A stretch of 64,000 bases of DNA, taken from Streptomyces fildesensis. Lineage in GTDB: Bacteria; Actinomycetota; Actinomycetes; Streptomycetales; Streptomycetaceae. The position numbers were made by a program, and so were the translations under genes. The stretch spans positions 1 to 64,000 of the forward strand of contig NZ_JAAIKO010000006.1 in the NCBI RefSeq assembly GCF_016107395.1, in the 5' to 3' direction. The notes beneath the pieces were generated by a model. That model did not search any database, had not been told where the DNA came from, and saw nothing but the letters and a program-made list of their open reading frames with translations. Positions 42,533 to 52,620 of the stretch are shown here, piece by piece (within the stretch, counting starts at the first letter, position 1; each line of letters opens with the position of its first letter).

Positions 42533-44521
42533 GTGCTCATACATGCGCGGGGAACCCGCACCCATTGGATATCCGCCGTGGTGGCAGTACTCGCCGCCCT
42601 GGCCGCCGTACTCACCGCACCGACCGCCGCACACGCGAACACCCGGGACGCGGGGACGGTACGGCAAGGACTGAGCCAACCCGACTACTCCTATGCCGAC
42701 GCCATCCGCGAATCGGTATGGGTGGACACCGGACTCGACGGCGACGCGGACGGCAAGGCCGACCGCGTCGCCGTCGACATCGTCCGGCCCAGTGAACCCG
42801 CCAAGGCCGGCCGGAAGATCCCGGTGATCATGGATGCCAGCCCCTACTACTCCTGCTGCGGACGCGGCAACGAGGGTCAGCTGAAGACGTACGACGCCAA
42901 CGGCCACATCGTCCAGGCGCCGCTCTTCTACGACAACTACTTCGTACCGCGCGGCTACGCCGCCGTCCTGGTCGACCTGGCGGGCACCAACCGCTCCGAC
43001 GGCTGTGTCGACGTCGGCGGCCGGTCCGACATCCAGTCCGCCAAGGCCGTCGTCGACTGGCTGAACGGCCGCGCCAAGGGCTACAGCGCCCGTGCCGGCG
43101 GCCAGTCCGTCAAGGCGAGCTGGACCACCGGCGCCGTCGGGATGATCGGCAAGAGCTGGGACGGCACCATCGCCAACGGCGTCGCCGCCACGGGGGTCGC
43201 CGGTCTGAGGACCATCGTGCCGATCAGCGCGATCAGCTCCTGGTACGACTACTACTTCCACCAGGGCGCGCCGCTCCAGGACGGCCCCGAGTGGCTGTCG
43301 GACGCCGTCGAGAGCCCGGACGCCCAGGCCCACTGCGCCGCCCAGCAGCAGAAGATCATCGCCGGTTCGCCGCGCACCGGTGACTGGACCCCGTTCTGGA
43401 CCGAGCGCGACTACGTCAAGGACGCGGACAACGTGCGCGCCAGCGTCTTCGCCGTCCAGGGCATGCAGGACCTCAACGTCCGCACGAAGAACTTCGGTCA
43501 GTGGTGGGACGCCATCGCCGCCAACGGCGTCGAGCGCAAGGTCTGGCTGTCGCAGACCGGACACGTCGACCCGTTCGACACCCGCCGCACCACCTGGGTG
43601 CCGACCCTGCAGCGCTGGTTCGACCACTACCTGCTGGGCGTGCGCAACGGCATCGAGCGCGAGCCGATGGCCGACATCGAGCGCACCCCCGACCACTGGA
43701 CCACCGACCGTGTCTGGCCGCCGGCCGCGACCACCGGCACCCGGCTGAACCTGCGCGCCGGCACCACGCCCGGCGTCGGCACCCTCGGCACGAAGCCCGC
43801 CGCCCACGGCAGCACCGCGTCGTTCACCGACGACCCGGCGCTGTGGGAGGAGGACTGGGCCGCCCAGCCCGACGCCGCCAACCCCGCCAGGACGGCGTTC
43901 ACCACCGGGGTCCTCACCAAGGACCTGCGGCTGTCCGGCAACGGCACGGTCACCGTCACCGCGACGTCCTCCACCACCAGCGCGCACCTGTCGGCGGTGC
44001 TGGTCGACCTCGGCCCGGCGACCATCCGGAACTATCTGGGGGCGGGCGAGGGCATCAAGACCCTGGCCACCCGTTCCTGCTTCGGTGACAGCACGGCCGG
44101 TGACAGCTCGTGCTTCCTCGACACGGCGGCGGACACCACCACCGTCGACCACACCGTGTTCAGCCGGGGCTGGGCCGACCTCGGCCACTACGCGTCCCTC
44201 GACCACGGAGTGCCGCTGACCCCGGGCAAGCCGTACACGATCACTCTGAAGCTGGCCGCCACCGACCATGTGATCCCGGCCGGCCACCGCCTCGCCGTCA
44301 TCGTCGCGGGTACCGACGGCGGGCTGATCCTGCCCGCCGACACCACCCCGAAGATCACCGTCGACCTGGCCCGTTCGGGTGTGAACCTGCCGCTCGTCGG
44401 CGGCTACGGCGCTCTGCGCACCTCCACCGCGGCGGTGACCCCGCAGGCCCGCGGGCTGCGCGCGCCGGCCGTCCCGCGCCCGGCGTTCGACGGGCTCCCG
44501 GCGGCGGCGCGGCTGCGCTGA
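42533..44521 (+). CDS. secreted X-Pro dipeptidyl-peptidase-like (CocE/NonD) hydrolase
   Basis: A 662-residue exported serine hydrolase: signal peptide (WISAVVAVLAALAAVLTA, cut near AHANTR), an alpha/beta-hydrolase core with the nucleophile in GMIGKSWDGTIANGVA (G-x-S-W-D, residues ~205), the acid Asp in DPFDTRR-like contexts and His in QTGHVDPF, and a C-terminal jelly-roll beta domain (LSAVLVDLGPATIRNYLG onward). Family S15 removes X-Pro dipeptides; relatives hydrolyse esters. The signal peptide makes it extracellular or wall-associated. GTG start. Confidence 0.88.
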   Translation: MLIHARGTRTHWISAVVAVLAALAAVLTAPTAAHANTRDAGTVRQGLSQPDYSYADAIRESVWVDTGLDGDADGKADRVAVDIVRPSEPAKAGRKIPVIMDASPYYSCCGRGNEGQLKTYDANGHIVQAPLFYDNYFVPRGYAAVLVDLAGTNRSDGCVDVGGRSDIQSAKAVVDWLNGRAKGYSARAGGQSVKASWTTGAVGMIGKSWDGTIANGVAATGVAGLRTIVPISAISSWYDYYFHQGAPLQDGPEWLSDAVESPDAQAHCAAQQQKIIAGSPRTGDWTPFWTERDYVKDADNVRASVFAVQGMQDLNVRTKNFGQWWDAIAANGVERKVWLSQTGHVDPFDTRRTTWVPTLQRWFDHYLLGVRNGIEREPMADIERTPDHWTTDRVWPPAATTGTRLNLRAGTTPGVGTLGTKPAAHGSTASFTDDPALWEEDWAAQPDAANPARTAFTTGVLTKDLRLSGNGTVTVTATSSTTSAHLSAVLVDLGPATIRNYLGAGEGIKTLATRSCFGDSTAGDSSCFLDTAADTTTVDHTVFSRGWADLGHYASLDHGVPLTPGKPYTITLKLAATDHVIPAGHRLAVIVAGTDGGLILPADTTPKITVDLARSGVNLPLVGGYGALRTSTAAVTPQARGLRAPAVPRPAFDGLPAAARLR

Positions 44522-44531
44522 CACCGAACGG

Positions 44532-44565
44532 TCCCCGTCCCGGCCGGACCCGGCCGGGACGGGGA
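44532..44565 (+). terminator. terminator after X-Pro peptidase gene
   Basis: TCCCCGTCCCGGCCGG and its complement are nearly contiguous (34 bases, tight loop), 11 bases after the stop. Confidence 0.7.
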
Positions 44566-44595
44566 ATCGTGTCATGGCGGGCACCGTGCTCCTCG

Positions 44596-44601
44596 TAGAC
44601 T
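44596..44601 (+). promoter_or_regulatory. -10 element of recQ, leaderless
   Basis: TAGACT ends 6 bases before the ATG at 44608, so the mRNA would begin at the start codon. No ribosome site is seen; no clear -35. Confidence 0.4.
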
Positions 44602-44607
44602 GCCCGG

Positions 44608-46551
44608 ATGACTGCTGCTGCCCTCGACGAGACGTCCGAGACGAGCGACGCGCTGCGCGTCCTGCACCGTGTGTTCGGCTACGGGTCGTTCAGAGGGGCG
44701 CAACAGGAGATCATCGATCATGTGGTCGCGGGCGGTGACGCCCTCGTCCTCATGCCGACCGGCGGCGGCAAATCGCTCTGCTACCAGATCCCCGCCCTGG
44801 TCAGGGACGGCGTCGGTGTGGTCATCTCGCCGCTGATCGCCCTTATGCAGGACCAGGTCGACGCGCTCACCGCGCTCGGTGTGCGGGCCGGATTCCTGAA
44901 CTCCACGCAGGACATGGACGAGCGCCGGTCGGTCGAGGCGGCCTTCCTCTCCGGCGAGCTGGACCTGCTCTACCTGGCGCCCGAGCGGCTGCGCTCCGAG
45001 GCGACGCTGCGGCTGCTGGACCGCGGCACGATCTCGCTGTTCGCGATCGACGAGGCGCACTGCGTCGCCCAGTGGGGCCACGACTTCCGGCCCGACTACC
45101 TCATGCTGTCGGCGCTGCACGAGCGCTGGCCCAAGGTGCCCCGCATCGCGCTGACCGCGACGGCCACCGAGGCCACCCACGGCGAGATCGCGTCCCGGCT
45201 GAACCTCAAGGACGCCCGGCACTTCGTGGCGAGCTTCGACCGCCCGAACATCCAGTACCGGATCGCCCCGAAGGACGACCCGAAGAAGCAGCTGCTGGAA
45301 CTGCTGCGCACCGAGCACCCCGGTGACGCGGGCGTCGTCTACTGCCTCTCGCGTGCCTCGGTGGAGAAGACCGCCGAGTTCCTGGTGGGCAAGGGCATCG
45401 ACGCGGTGCCGTACCACGCCGGTCTCGACTCGCGGGTCCGGGCGGCGAACCAGTCGCGGTTCCTGCGCGAGGACGGGGTGGTGGTCGTCGCGACCATCGC
45501 GTTCGGCATGGGCATCGACAAACCGGACGTGCGCTTCGTCGCCCACCTGGACCTGCCCAAGTCCGTCGAGGGCTACTACCAGGAGACCGGCAGGGCCGGG
45601 CGTGACGGCCTGCCGTCCACGGCCTGGCTCGCGTACGGCCTCCAGGACGTCGTGCAGCAGCGCAAGATGATCGAGACGTCCGAGGGCGACGAGGCCCACC
45701 GCCGTCGGCTGGGCACGCACCTCGAAGCCATGCTGGCGCTGTGCGAGACCGTGGAGTGCCGCCGGGTGCGGCTGCTGGCCTACTTCGGCCAGCAGAGCAC
45801 CGCGTGCGGGAACTGCGACACCTGTCTGACCCCGCCGGAGTCGTGGGACGGCACCATCCCCGCGCAGAAGCTGCTCTCGACCGTGCTGCGGCTGGAGCGC
45901 GAGCGCCACCAGAAGTTCGGCGCCGGCCAGATCATCGACATCCTGCTCGGCAAGAAGACGGCCAAGGTCATCCAGTTCGACCACGACACACTGTCGGTGT
46001 TCGGGATCGGCACCGAGCTCGGGGTGTCCGGCTGGCGCGGTGTCGTCCGCCAGCTGCTGGCCCAGGGGCTGCTCGCCGTCGAGGGTGACTACGGCACGCT
46101 GGTGCTCACCGACGCGAGCGCCGAGGTGCTGGGCCGCAAGCGCGAGGTGCTGCTGCGACGGGAGCCGGAGAAGGCCGCCCGTGCGGAGAAGTCGGCCAAG
46201 TCCCGCCGGGCCGCTCCCGTCGACCTGCCCGAGGCACTGTTGCCGGTGTTCGAGAAGCTGCGCGCCTGGCGTGCCGCCAGCGCGAAGGAGCAGGGCGTCC
46301 CCGCGTATGTGATCTTCCACGACGCGACCCTGCGCGAGATCGCCACGGCCGCTCCCGCGGACCTGGCGGCGCTCGGCACGATCAGCGGCGTCGGCGAGAA
46401 CAAGCTGGCGAAGTACGGGCAGCAGATCCTGGACACGCTCTCCGGCACCGAGCGCGAGCCGGAAGCGGCGGACGAGCCGGAGGGGTTCGGCGACCTGCCG
46501 GAGCCGGAGGACGCGGAGGATCCGGCGGGGGAGCCCGACCCGGAGTTCTAG
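44608..46551 (+). CDS. recQ: ATP-dependent DNA helicase RecQ
   Basis: A 647-residue RecQ: motif [16 protein letters not shown], motif [21 protein letters not shown] (DEAH and aromatic loop), motif [12 protein letters not shown], a zinc site (Cys in [12 protein letters not shown] and ACGNCDTC), a winged helix and a HRDC domain ([33 protein letters not shown]). It unwinds DNA 3' to 5' in recombination repair and fork rescue. The last ~40 residues are acidic. It ends in a CTAG overlapping the opposite gene's stop. It follows a clear terminator. Confidence 0.95.
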   Translation: MTAAALDETSETSDALRVLHRVFGYGSFRGAQQEIIDHVVAGGDALVLMPTGGGKSLCYQIPALVRDGVGVVISPLIALMQDQVDALTALGVRAGFLNSTQDMDERRSVEAAFLSGELDLLYLAPERLRSEATLRLLDRGTISLFAIDEAHCVAQWGHDFRPDYLMLSALHERWPKVPRIALTATATEATHGEIASRLNLKDARHFVASFDRPNIQYRIAPKDDPKKQLLELLRTEHPGDAGVVYCLSRASVEKTAEFLVGKGIDAVPYHAGLDSRVRAANQSRFLREDGVVVVATIAFGMGIDKPDVRFVAHLDLPKSVEGYYQETGRAGRDGLPSTAWLAYGLQDVVQQRKMIETSEGDEAHRRRLGTHLEAMLALCETVECRRVRLLAYFGQQSTACGNCDTCLTPPESWDGTIPAQKLLSTVLRLERERHQKFGAGQIIDILLGKKTAKVIQFDHDTLSVFGIGTELGVSGWRGVVRQLLAQGLLAVEGDYGTLVLTDASAEVLGRKREVLLRREPEKAARAEKSAKSRRAAPVDLPEALLPVFEKLRAWRAASAKEQGVPAYVIFHDATLREIATAAPADLAALGTISGVGENKLAKYGQQILDTLSGTEREPEAADEPEGFGDLPEPEDAEDPAGEPDPEF

Positions 46552-47519
46552 GGAGGCGGCCCCTGGCCGGCCCGCGCCGAGCGGACCGCACCCGCGAGGG
46601 CGAGGACCCACAGCGCGAGGGTCGGCCACAGCAGCGCGCGCCCGGCGGTCTCCGCCGCCGGGACGTCCGCCGCCGCGGCGACGGCGAGGCAGGCCACCGC
46701 CGTCATCCCGAACGGGAAGACCGTCGACCAGCGGCGGACGTCGTAGTGCGGGCGCGGCCACCGCACCTCGCACACCAGCAGCACGGCGAACCAGCACAGG
46801 TCCAGCACCAGCAGCACGACGGTGACCACGCGCAGTGTTCCGTGCGCCGAAGGGGCCCAGCGCAGGGGTCCGTTCGCGGCCGACGCGGTGACGAGTTCGG
46901 AGCCGGCGAGCGCGGAGATGGCCAGCGCGCCGCCGGCCACCCACTGATCGCCGCTGCCGGTCCGCAGCTGGCGGACGTCGAAGCGCGGCAGCACAGCGGC
47001 GTAGAGCAGCAGGCCCAGCACGAAACACACCAGCGCCGCCCACATCAGCCAGGTCTGCCGCTCGGCGAGAGCGAGGCTCCCGGCCAGTACGGCCAGGCCC
47101 TCGGTGGCGACGCAGACGAGGAAGCCCGCCCCCGGCAACCCGGGCTTCCAGTGCCGGACGACGGACGGCAGCAGCACCGGCCACAGCCCGGCGGCCACGA
47201 TCAGCAGGGCCGCCGCCACGCCCTGGCGGCCCTGGAGCGACAGCCGGGTGCCCAGCACAGTCGTCGCGGCGATCGAGGTGAGCGCGGCCGGGGTCCCGGC
47301 CTGTGCCTTCCAGGTGCCGCGGTCCAGCAGCAGCCGGTCGGCGAAGAGCACCGCGAGCAGCAGCCACGCCGCGACCGCCACCACGAGGAAGACCGCGGAG
47401 GCCGCGTCGTACCCGGTCAGCCGCAGGCCGACCGAGATGATCGCGGTCGCCATCGCGGCCCCTCCGGCGGCGGGCGGGCGATCGGCCCACCAGTGCCGCG
47501 CGGTCACCCGTGCGGGCAC
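46548..47519 (-). CDS. SLAC1/TehA-like membrane transport protein
   Basis: A 323-residue, very hydrophobic protein with about 10 membrane segments. Its start, [20 protein letters not shown], followed by VGLRLTGYD, is like the PxxxxxVMxTGIxS opening of C4-dicarboxylate/tellurite transporters of the SLAC1/TehA family, which form anion or acid channels. GTG at 47519 is used since the conserved P-A-A segment must be included; GTG at 47507 is equally possible and the ATG at 47453 is too late. It ends in CTAG shared with recQ (convergent). It lies 7 bases after the release-factor-like gene. Confidence 0.65.
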   Translation of the reverse strand: MPARVTARHWWADRPPAAGGAAMATAIISVGLRLTGYDAASAVFLVVAVAAWLLLAVLFADRLLLDRGTWKAQAGTPAALTSIAATTVLGTRLSLQGRQGVAAALLIVAAGLWPVLLPSVVRHWKPGLPGAGFLVCVATEGLAVLAGSLALAERQTWLMWAALVCFVLGLLLYAAVLPRFDVRQLRTGSGDQWVAGGALAISALAGSELVTASAANGPLRWAPSAHGTLRVVTVVLLVLDLCWFAVLLVCEVRWPRPHYDVRRWSTVFPFGMTAVACLAVAAAADVPAAETAGRALLWPTLALWVLALAGAVRSARAGQGPPP

Positions 47520-47526
47520 CGGACGG

Positions 47527-48642
47527 TCAGTAGCGCAGGACGAGGGCGACCCGGCCGTCGTCGCTGAGCGAGTCGTCCGGGACGAAGCGGACCTCGGTCT
47601 CCTTGTCCAGGGCGGCCTCGATGAGCTGGTCGACGACGTCCTCCTCGACGCCGTCGGCCGCCGTGCCGCCCTCGACCGGCACCAGGTGGCCGTCCTGGAT
47701 GCGGGCCGCGGCCTGGAAGTGCTCCTCGACCAGCAGCAGCGATCCGCGGCCCTCGGTGACCGCCCGCCAGGCCTCGTCGAGGCCGCCGGCGAAGCGGCGC
47801 CGGCCGCGCGCGGAGTCGAGCTCCTCCAGCCCATCGGCGTTCCGCTTGGCCGTGTACTCCTCGAACACCGGCCGCAGCCGTTCCGAGAGCTCGTGCGCGG
47901 GCGCCTTGTCGAGCCCGGCGCGGTCGAGGCGGCCCACCAGATCCTGCGGGTGCTGGGACAGCTCCGCCAGGAGGGTGACGGTGCTGGCCGTACCGACCAG
48001 GAAGACCGGCCGGCGCTCCTGGTTCAGTGCCTTGTCCAGGGCGGCGTCGACGGACCGCAGGTACTGGCGCATCCGCTCTTCGCGCTGGTGGCCGGGGACG
48101 GAGCCGATGTTCGGCCCGGGGACGGCGTCCTCCGGGTCCGGGATCCCGGGCTTCAGCGGGAAGCCGTGGCGCTCGACGGGCACCAGCCGTTCGCCGGATC
48201 CCTCCCAGAGCAGCGTCGCCTCCTCGGACACCACGAGCACCCAGTACGGGCGGGCGTACAGCCGCGCGGCGACGAGGTTGCGGGTGAGGAAGGTGTTGGC
48301 GAAGACGAGGCGTTCCTGGATCTCCACGGGGGAGGACAGTTGCCAGATGTGCCGTTCCCCGGGGGCGAGCAGGACCAGCAGCCCGTCCTCCGCGTGCAGG
48401 AAGTCGACGTCCTGAGCCACCAGGTCCAGCTGCCCCTCCAGGTCGAGCCGGTCCGCGCGCGAGACCTGCGGGTCGTCCGTGAGGCGCTTGCGCGCTTCCT
48501 CGAGCAGGTTGCGCAGCCGGATGGGGTCCTGGGCGTTGTCCGGCCGGTGCCGGTGGGTGGGCATCAGCAGCGAGACCGCCGGATAGGGCCGCGGCCGGCG
48601 CAGACCTTCGAGGATCGCGGGGGTCAGTTCACTGGTGTGCAT
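47527..48642 (-). CDS. baeRF3-type release-factor-fold protein
   Basis: A 371-residue soluble protein with the domain plan of bacterial eRF1-like (baeRF) proteins: an N-terminal mixed domain (AVSLLMPTHRHRPDNAQDPI), a central RNase-H-like fold (YWVLVVSEEATLLWEGSGER) and a C-terminal L7Ae-like domain with the conserved nucleotide-like stretches LLVEEHFQAAARIQDGHLVP. Such proteins are thought to act at stalled or hibernating ribosomes. The ATG at 48642 has GGAGAGGGCGAG before it; a start 5 codons upstream is possible. It is the first of two genes with the SLAC1-like one. Confidence 0.7.
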   Translation of the reverse strand: MHTSELTPAILEGLRRPRPYPAVSLLMPTHRHRPDNAQDPIRLRNLLEEARKRLTDDPQVSRADRLDLEGQLDLVAQDVDFLHAEDGLLVLLAPGERHIWQLSSPVEIQERLVFANTFLTRNLVAARLYARPYWVLVVSEEATLLWEGSGERLVPVERHGFPLKPGIPDPEDAVPGPNIGSVPGHQREERMRQYLRSVDAALDKALNQERRPVFLVGTASTVTLLAELSQHPQDLVGRLDRAGLDKAPAHELSERLRPVFEEYTAKRNADGLEELDSARGRRRFAGGLDEAWRAVTEGRGSLLLVEEHFQAAARIQDGHLVPVEGGTAADGVEEDVVDQLIEAALDKETEVRFVPDDSLSDDGRVALVLRY

Positions 48643-48856
48643 GCTCGCCCTCTCCACATGCCCGCCGCGGGAGCGGGCGGATCCGTCCTACCAGGGGAAC
48701 AGGCTTACGGGCGGAGCGCGACTCGCAGAGCACCACTCGCGGGGTGCCGGGCGGGCCTCGGGAGCCCCGATTCCATCTTCTGAACGCCGTTCCGCGGGTC
48801 AAAGGGAATCCTTCGCCCGAAACCCGGCCAATCGAAGGCCGGGTCGACGCGAATCC

Positions 48857-48885
48857 TTGACGTGTTCACGGGTTTCTTCTAACTT
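48857..48885 (+). promoter_or_regulatory. promoter of the alginate-lyase-like gene
   Basis: TTGACG at 48857-48862 and TAACTT at 48880-48885 are 17 bases apart, one of the best promoters in the window, giving a leader of about 88 bases. The gap 48643-48978 otherwise holds nothing coding. Confidence 0.7.
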
Positions 48886-48922
48886 CGCCTCTCACCACGA
48901 TGGTTCATACCAATGCACATAG

Positions 48923-48936
48923 TTCACAGGTGTGAA
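48923..48936. promoter_or_regulatory. inverted repeat in the leader of the lyase-like gene
   Basis: TTCACAGGTGTGAA is a perfect 6-bp inverted repeat around GG, 38 bases after the -10. Its place downstream of the start of transcription suits a repressor (GntR/LacI-like) that responds to a sugar. Confidence 0.5.
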
Positions 48937-48978
48937 TCTCGGGGAGTTGACGCCACCCCCCACCGGAAGGCACCCCCC

Positions 48979-50259
48979 ATGCGCACCGGAACCACTCCGC
49001 GCCCCCCACGCAGGCGGAGAACCCTGGTCATCGCCTTCGCCGCCGTCGCGGGCCTGCTCTCGGCAGGCCTGGTCGCGGGCCCTGCCCTCGCCGCCAGGAC
49101 GGCATCCGCCGCACCGCAGAGCCGAACCGTCGCCGCCGCACCGAAGAGCCCTGCGGTCGCCGGCGCCCCCGCCACGTTCGCCCATCCCGGTGTGCTGGTG
49201 AGCCGCGGTCAGCTCGACTTCGTCCGTGCCCAGGTCCGGGCGGGTGCCCAGCCCTGGAAGGCCGCCTACGACAAGATGCTCGCGAGCCCGTACGCATCCC
49301 TGTCGCGCACCCCGAAGCCGCGCTCCGTCGTCGAATGCGGCTCGTACTCCAACCCCAACTACGGCTGTACGGATGAGCGCGAGGACGCCATCGCCGCGTA
49401 CACCGACGCGCTGGCCTGGTACATCGGCCAGGACCACCGCTACGCCGACAAGGCCGTCCAGCTCATGGACGCCTGGTCCGCGGTCATCACCAACCACACC
49501 AACAGCAACGCACCGCTGCAGACCGGCTGGGCCGGCTCGACCTGGCCCCGCGCCGCCGAGATCATCCGCTACACCGGGGCCGGCTGGTCCTCGGCCGGTG
49601 TCACCCGCTTCGCGACCATGCTGCGCAACGTCTACCTTCCGAAGGTCATCAACGGCTCCCAGAGCAACGGGAACTGGGAACTGAGCATGATGGAGGCGGC
49701 CGTCGGCATCTCGGTCTTCCTGGAGGACCGCGCCAGCTACGACAAGGCCATAGCCAAGTTCCGCGGCCGGGTGCCCGCCTACATCTACCTGCCCTCCGAC
49801 GGCGCCCTCCCCAAGGCACCGCCCGGCGGCAGCATCGACACCAGCGCGGAGATCATCAGCTACTGGCAGGGCCAGCGCACGTTCACCGCGGGCCTGACCC
49901 AGGAGACCTGCCGCGACTTCACCCACACCGGTTACGGCATCTCGGCGATCTCGCACATCGCGGAGACCACCCGCATCCAGGGCCAGGACCTCTATCCCGA
50001 GGTCGGTGAGCGACTGCGCCAGGCGCTGGGCTTCCAGGCCAAGTACCAGCTCGGCGCGGCCGTACCGTCCTCGCTGTGCGGCGGACACCTCAACCTGGGC
50101 CTCGGCCCGGTCACCGAGGTCGGCTTCAACGCGCTGCACAACCGGCTCGGCATCGCGATGGCCAACACCCAGCGGCTCACCGAGCAGCAGCGTCCCGCGG
50201 GCTCGAACAACCTCTTCGTGGCCTGGGAGACCCTGACCCACGCCGCCAACGCCGGCTGA
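48979..50259 (+). CDS. secreted alginate lyase-like polysaccharide lyase
   Basis: A 426-residue exported protein of the alginate_lyase (PL5-like, alpha/alpha toroid) family. After a basic N-terminus (TPRPPRRRR) and signal peptide cut near ALAART, the catalytic domain holds WAGSTWPRAAEIIRYTGAGW, SNGNWELSMMEAAVGIS (the NWE... His/Asn pattern) and DFTHTGYGISAISHIAETTR. Such enzymes cut uronate-containing polymers; the polymer is not identifiable, but fits a soil scavenger. The ATG at 48979 has GGAAGG 10 bases before it. It has a strong promoter and palindrome upstream. Confidence 0.82.
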   Translation: MRTGTTPRPPRRRRTLVIAFAAVAGLLSAGLVAGPALAARTASAAPQSRTVAAAPKSPAVAGAPATFAHPGVLVSRGQLDFVRAQVRAGAQPWKAAYDKMLASPYASLSRTPKPRSVVECGSYSNPNYGCTDEREDAIAAYTDALAWYIGQDHRYADKAVQLMDAWSAVITNHTNSNAPLQTGWAGSTWPRAAEIIRYTGAGWSSAGVTRFATMLRNVYLPKVINGSQSNGNWELSMMEAAVGISVFLEDRASYDKAIAKFRGRVPAYIYLPSDGALPKAPPGGSIDTSAEIISYWQGQRTFTAGLTQETCRDFTHTGYGISAISHIAETTRIQGQDLYPEVGERLRQALGFQAKYQLGAAVPSSLCGGHLNLGLGPVTEVGFNALHNRLGIAMANTQRLTEQQRPAGSNNLFVAWETLTHAANAG

Positions 50260-50352
50260 CCACCGGGGCGACAGATACGGGGCCGGGCCGGTAGGGCGCC
50301 GAGGCTCTCCTACGCTGGGGGGTTCGATCACCCCTCCAGGAAGCAGCGCGCG

Positions 50353-51159
50353 ATGCACCAGCCCGGCCCGGTACCCGATGCCACCGATGTCCCACCGTTC
50401 CCCGCCACCGGCCGCCGAGTACTGGTCAGCGGTGCCTCGCGCGGCCTGGGCAGGGCGCTTGCCCAGGCATTCGCGGCCAACGGCGACCGGGTGGCAGTGC
50501 ACTACGGCTCGCGCCGTGAGGAGGCCGAGGAGACCCTGGCGGAGCTGCCGGGCACCGGCCATGTCCTGCTGGGCGCCGATCTCGCGGACCCGGCGGCCAC
50601 GGCCCGGCTGGCGGCCGATGCGGCCGACGCTCTCGGCGGCATCGACGTCCTGGTGAACAACGCGGCCGTCAACACCCCGCACCCGCCCGCGACCACCGGC
50701 TACGAGGAGTGGACCGACACCTGGCAGCGGCATGTCGCCGTCAACCTGCTCGGCACGGCCAACCTCAGTCATCTCGCCGCGAACCGGATGATCGCCGCGG
50801 GCACCGGCGGCCGCATCGTCAACATCGGCTCGCGCGGTGCCTTCCGCGGTGAGCCGGACCATCCCGCCTACGGCGCGACGAAGGCGGCGGTCCACGCACT
50901 GGGCCAGTCCCTGGCCGTCGCACTGGCACCGCACGGCATCGCGGTGGCGTCCGTCGCGCCCGGCTTCATCGAGACCGACCGGGTCGCCCACCGGCTGGCC
51001 GGCGCCGGCGGCGAGGCGATCCGCGCGCAGAGCCCGTTCGGCCGGGTCGCCGCGCCCGCCGAGATCGCGGCCGCCGCCCTGTGGCTCGCGTCGCCCGCCG
51101 CCCTGTGGGCCTCCGGGACCGTCCTGGACGTCAACGGCGCCTCCTACCTGCGGACCTGA
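50353..51159 (+). CDS. short-chain dehydrogenase/reductase
   Basis: A 268-residue SDR: TGxxxGxG variant SGASRGLGRALAQAFA, NNAAVNTPHP, the catalytic Ser in VNIGSRGAFRGE, and YGATK. The Arg/Ser after strand 2 (HYGSRREE) suggests NADPH preference. Compared with classical enzymes the first loop begins with Ser rather than Thr. It is monocistronic; AGGAAG lies 10 bases before the ATG. The substrate is unknown; nearness to the lyase-like gene suggests a sugar acid, which is weak inference. Confidence 0.88.
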   Translation: MHQPGPVPDATDVPPFPATGRRVLVSGASRGLGRALAQAFAANGDRVAVHYGSRREEAEETLAELPGTGHVLLGADLADPAATARLAADAADALGGIDVLVNNAAVNTPHPPATTGYEEWTDTWQRHVAVNLLGTANLSHLAANRMIAAGTGGRIVNIGSRGAFRGEPDHPAYGATKAAVHALGQSLAVALAPHGIAVASVAPGFIETDRVAHRLAGAGGEAIRAQSPFGRVAAPAEIAAAALWLASPAALWASGTVLDVNGASYLRT

Positions 51160-51470
51160 CGGACCGGGAGCCATCCGCTCGCCGGTCGCCGCGGGCGGCA
51201 ATCCTCCGTACGGGGTCTTCACTCGAACGTGTGAAACGCGCGGCGTCTGCGCGGGGCGAGTCGTCGGGGACGGCGTCGGCGTGCTTGCCCGGTGCGGACA
51301 GCCGGACGCGCCTCCGGCCGCCGTCCGCTCGCGACGAACGGTCCTGACACGCCCCGACCTGACGTGTCCCCAGTCGGCGCATTCCAGCGGGCGATCACCG
51401 GGGGCCGCCCTCATGGTGAAGGGAAGGCCGCCGCACGAGCGGCCGGATCCACCGTTCGAGAGGCACCACC
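51160..51470. other. intergenic region, 311 bases, upstream of MreB-like genes
   Basis: This gap between the SDR gene and the first MreB-like gene has no supported coding region. TTCAC (51219-51223) and GTGAA (51232-51236) form a weak inverted repeat. No clear -10/-35 pair could be picked; a promoter for the MreB-like pair must lie here. Confidence 0.4.
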
Positions 51471-52553
51471 GTGACCGACAGCTTGCACGATCTGCGCCGC
51501 TGTACCTTGGCGATCGATCTGGGGGCTGCACGGACCCGCGTCTATGCCAAGCGCGCCGGACTGATCGTCGACGAACCGAGCCTGGTGGCCGTCGACATCC
51601 GTAACGGGCGCCTTGTCGCGATAGGCGGCCTGGCCGAGCGCATGGCCGGCCGTACCGCCGAATACGTGCGCGTGGTCCGTCCGTTCTCCGGCGGAACCGT
51701 CGTCGATGTGGACATGGGCATCCTGATGCTGCGCCACCTCCTCGGCGACAAGGCGCGCAGGGCCTGGCTCCGTCAGTCCAAACCGCGGATAGCGGCGGCC
51801 GTCCCGTACGGCGCAGGACCGCAGGCACGCCGGATCCTGTCCGAGACGCTGACGGACCTGGGCGCCCGGCAGGTGGAACTGGTCCACGCCCCGCTCGCCG
51901 CCGCGGTGGGTTCCGCGATCCCGGTCGGACAGCCCGAAGGCAGCATGATCGTGATCTGCGGTGCGTCCGAGACCCAGGTCGCGGTGCTCTCCTTCGGCGG
52001 GATCATCGCGGGCGAGGTCCTCCCGGTCGGGGGGAACGCCATGGACGACGCGGTGCTCGAACACCTGCGGATCCACCACGATCTGATACTCCCGCACCAA
52101 GGGCTGCTGCCGCTGCACCAGGTGCTGTCCGAGGCGGTGGCGGAGCCGCAGTCGAACACCGAGGTGCACGGCAAGGACGTGTCCAGCGGACTCGCCCGCT
52201 CCCTGAACCTGGAGACCGGCGGGGTGCGGGAGGCGATGCGCGATCCGCTGTCCGCGCTGGTGAGCGGTATCGGCCGGGTGCTGCGGCGCTGCCCGCCGGA
52301 CCTGGTGGTCGACATCGCCGACCGCGGCATCATCCTCACCGGCGGCAGCGCCGTCCTGCCCGGTCTCGACACCATGCTGGGGACCGCGACCGGCATGCCG
52401 GTGCACATCACGAAGGACCCCGCGCTCTCCACCGTGCTGGGTCTGGGCATGATGATCGAATCTGCCGAGGCCACCGAACCCGCCGTCGAAGAAGAGGTGG
52501 CGGAGGTCCGGCCGGAGAGCGCTGTGCGGGCGGCGAGCCAGGAACTCGCATGA
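51471..52553 (+). CDS. MreB-like actin-family protein, degenerate nucleotide site (copy 1)
   Basis: A 360-residue MreB/Mbl homologue. The phosphate-1 motif reads AIDLGAARTRVYAK (family DLGTANT), and the C-terminal adenosine motif IILTGGSAVLPGLD is intact. The phosphate-2 motif, DIGGGTT in MreB, is replaced by VICGASETQVAVLS (residues ~161-173): the metal-coordinating Asp and the Gly-Gly-Gly-Thr are lost. It would bind ATP weakly or not hydrolyse it, as a pseudo-ATPase or filament cap. An acidic tail (EEEVAEVRPES) follows. GTG start. It is followed 67 bases later by copy 2. Confidence 0.82.
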   Translation: MTDSLHDLRRCTLAIDLGAARTRVYAKRAGLIVDEPSLVAVDIRNGRLVAIGGLAERMAGRTAEYVRVVRPFSGGTVVDVDMGILMLRHLLGDKARRAWLRQSKPRIAAAVPYGAGPQARRILSETLTDLGARQVELVHAPLAAAVGSAIPVGQPEGSMIVICGASETQVAVLSFGGIIAGEVLPVGGNAMDDAVLEHLRIHHDLILPHQGLLPLHQVLSEAVAEPQSNTEVHGKDVSSGLARSLNLETGGVREAMRDPLSALVSGIGRVLRRCPPDLVVDIADRGIILTGGSAVLPGLDTMLGTATGMPVHITKDPALSTVLGLGMMIESAEATEPAVEEEVAEVRPESAVRAASQELA

Positions 52554-52620
52554 CCACCCGGTCGTACGGGCCGGCCACGTCCATATCTTCCGGGGAACTC
52601 CCCGGGGTCGGGAGCGCGTG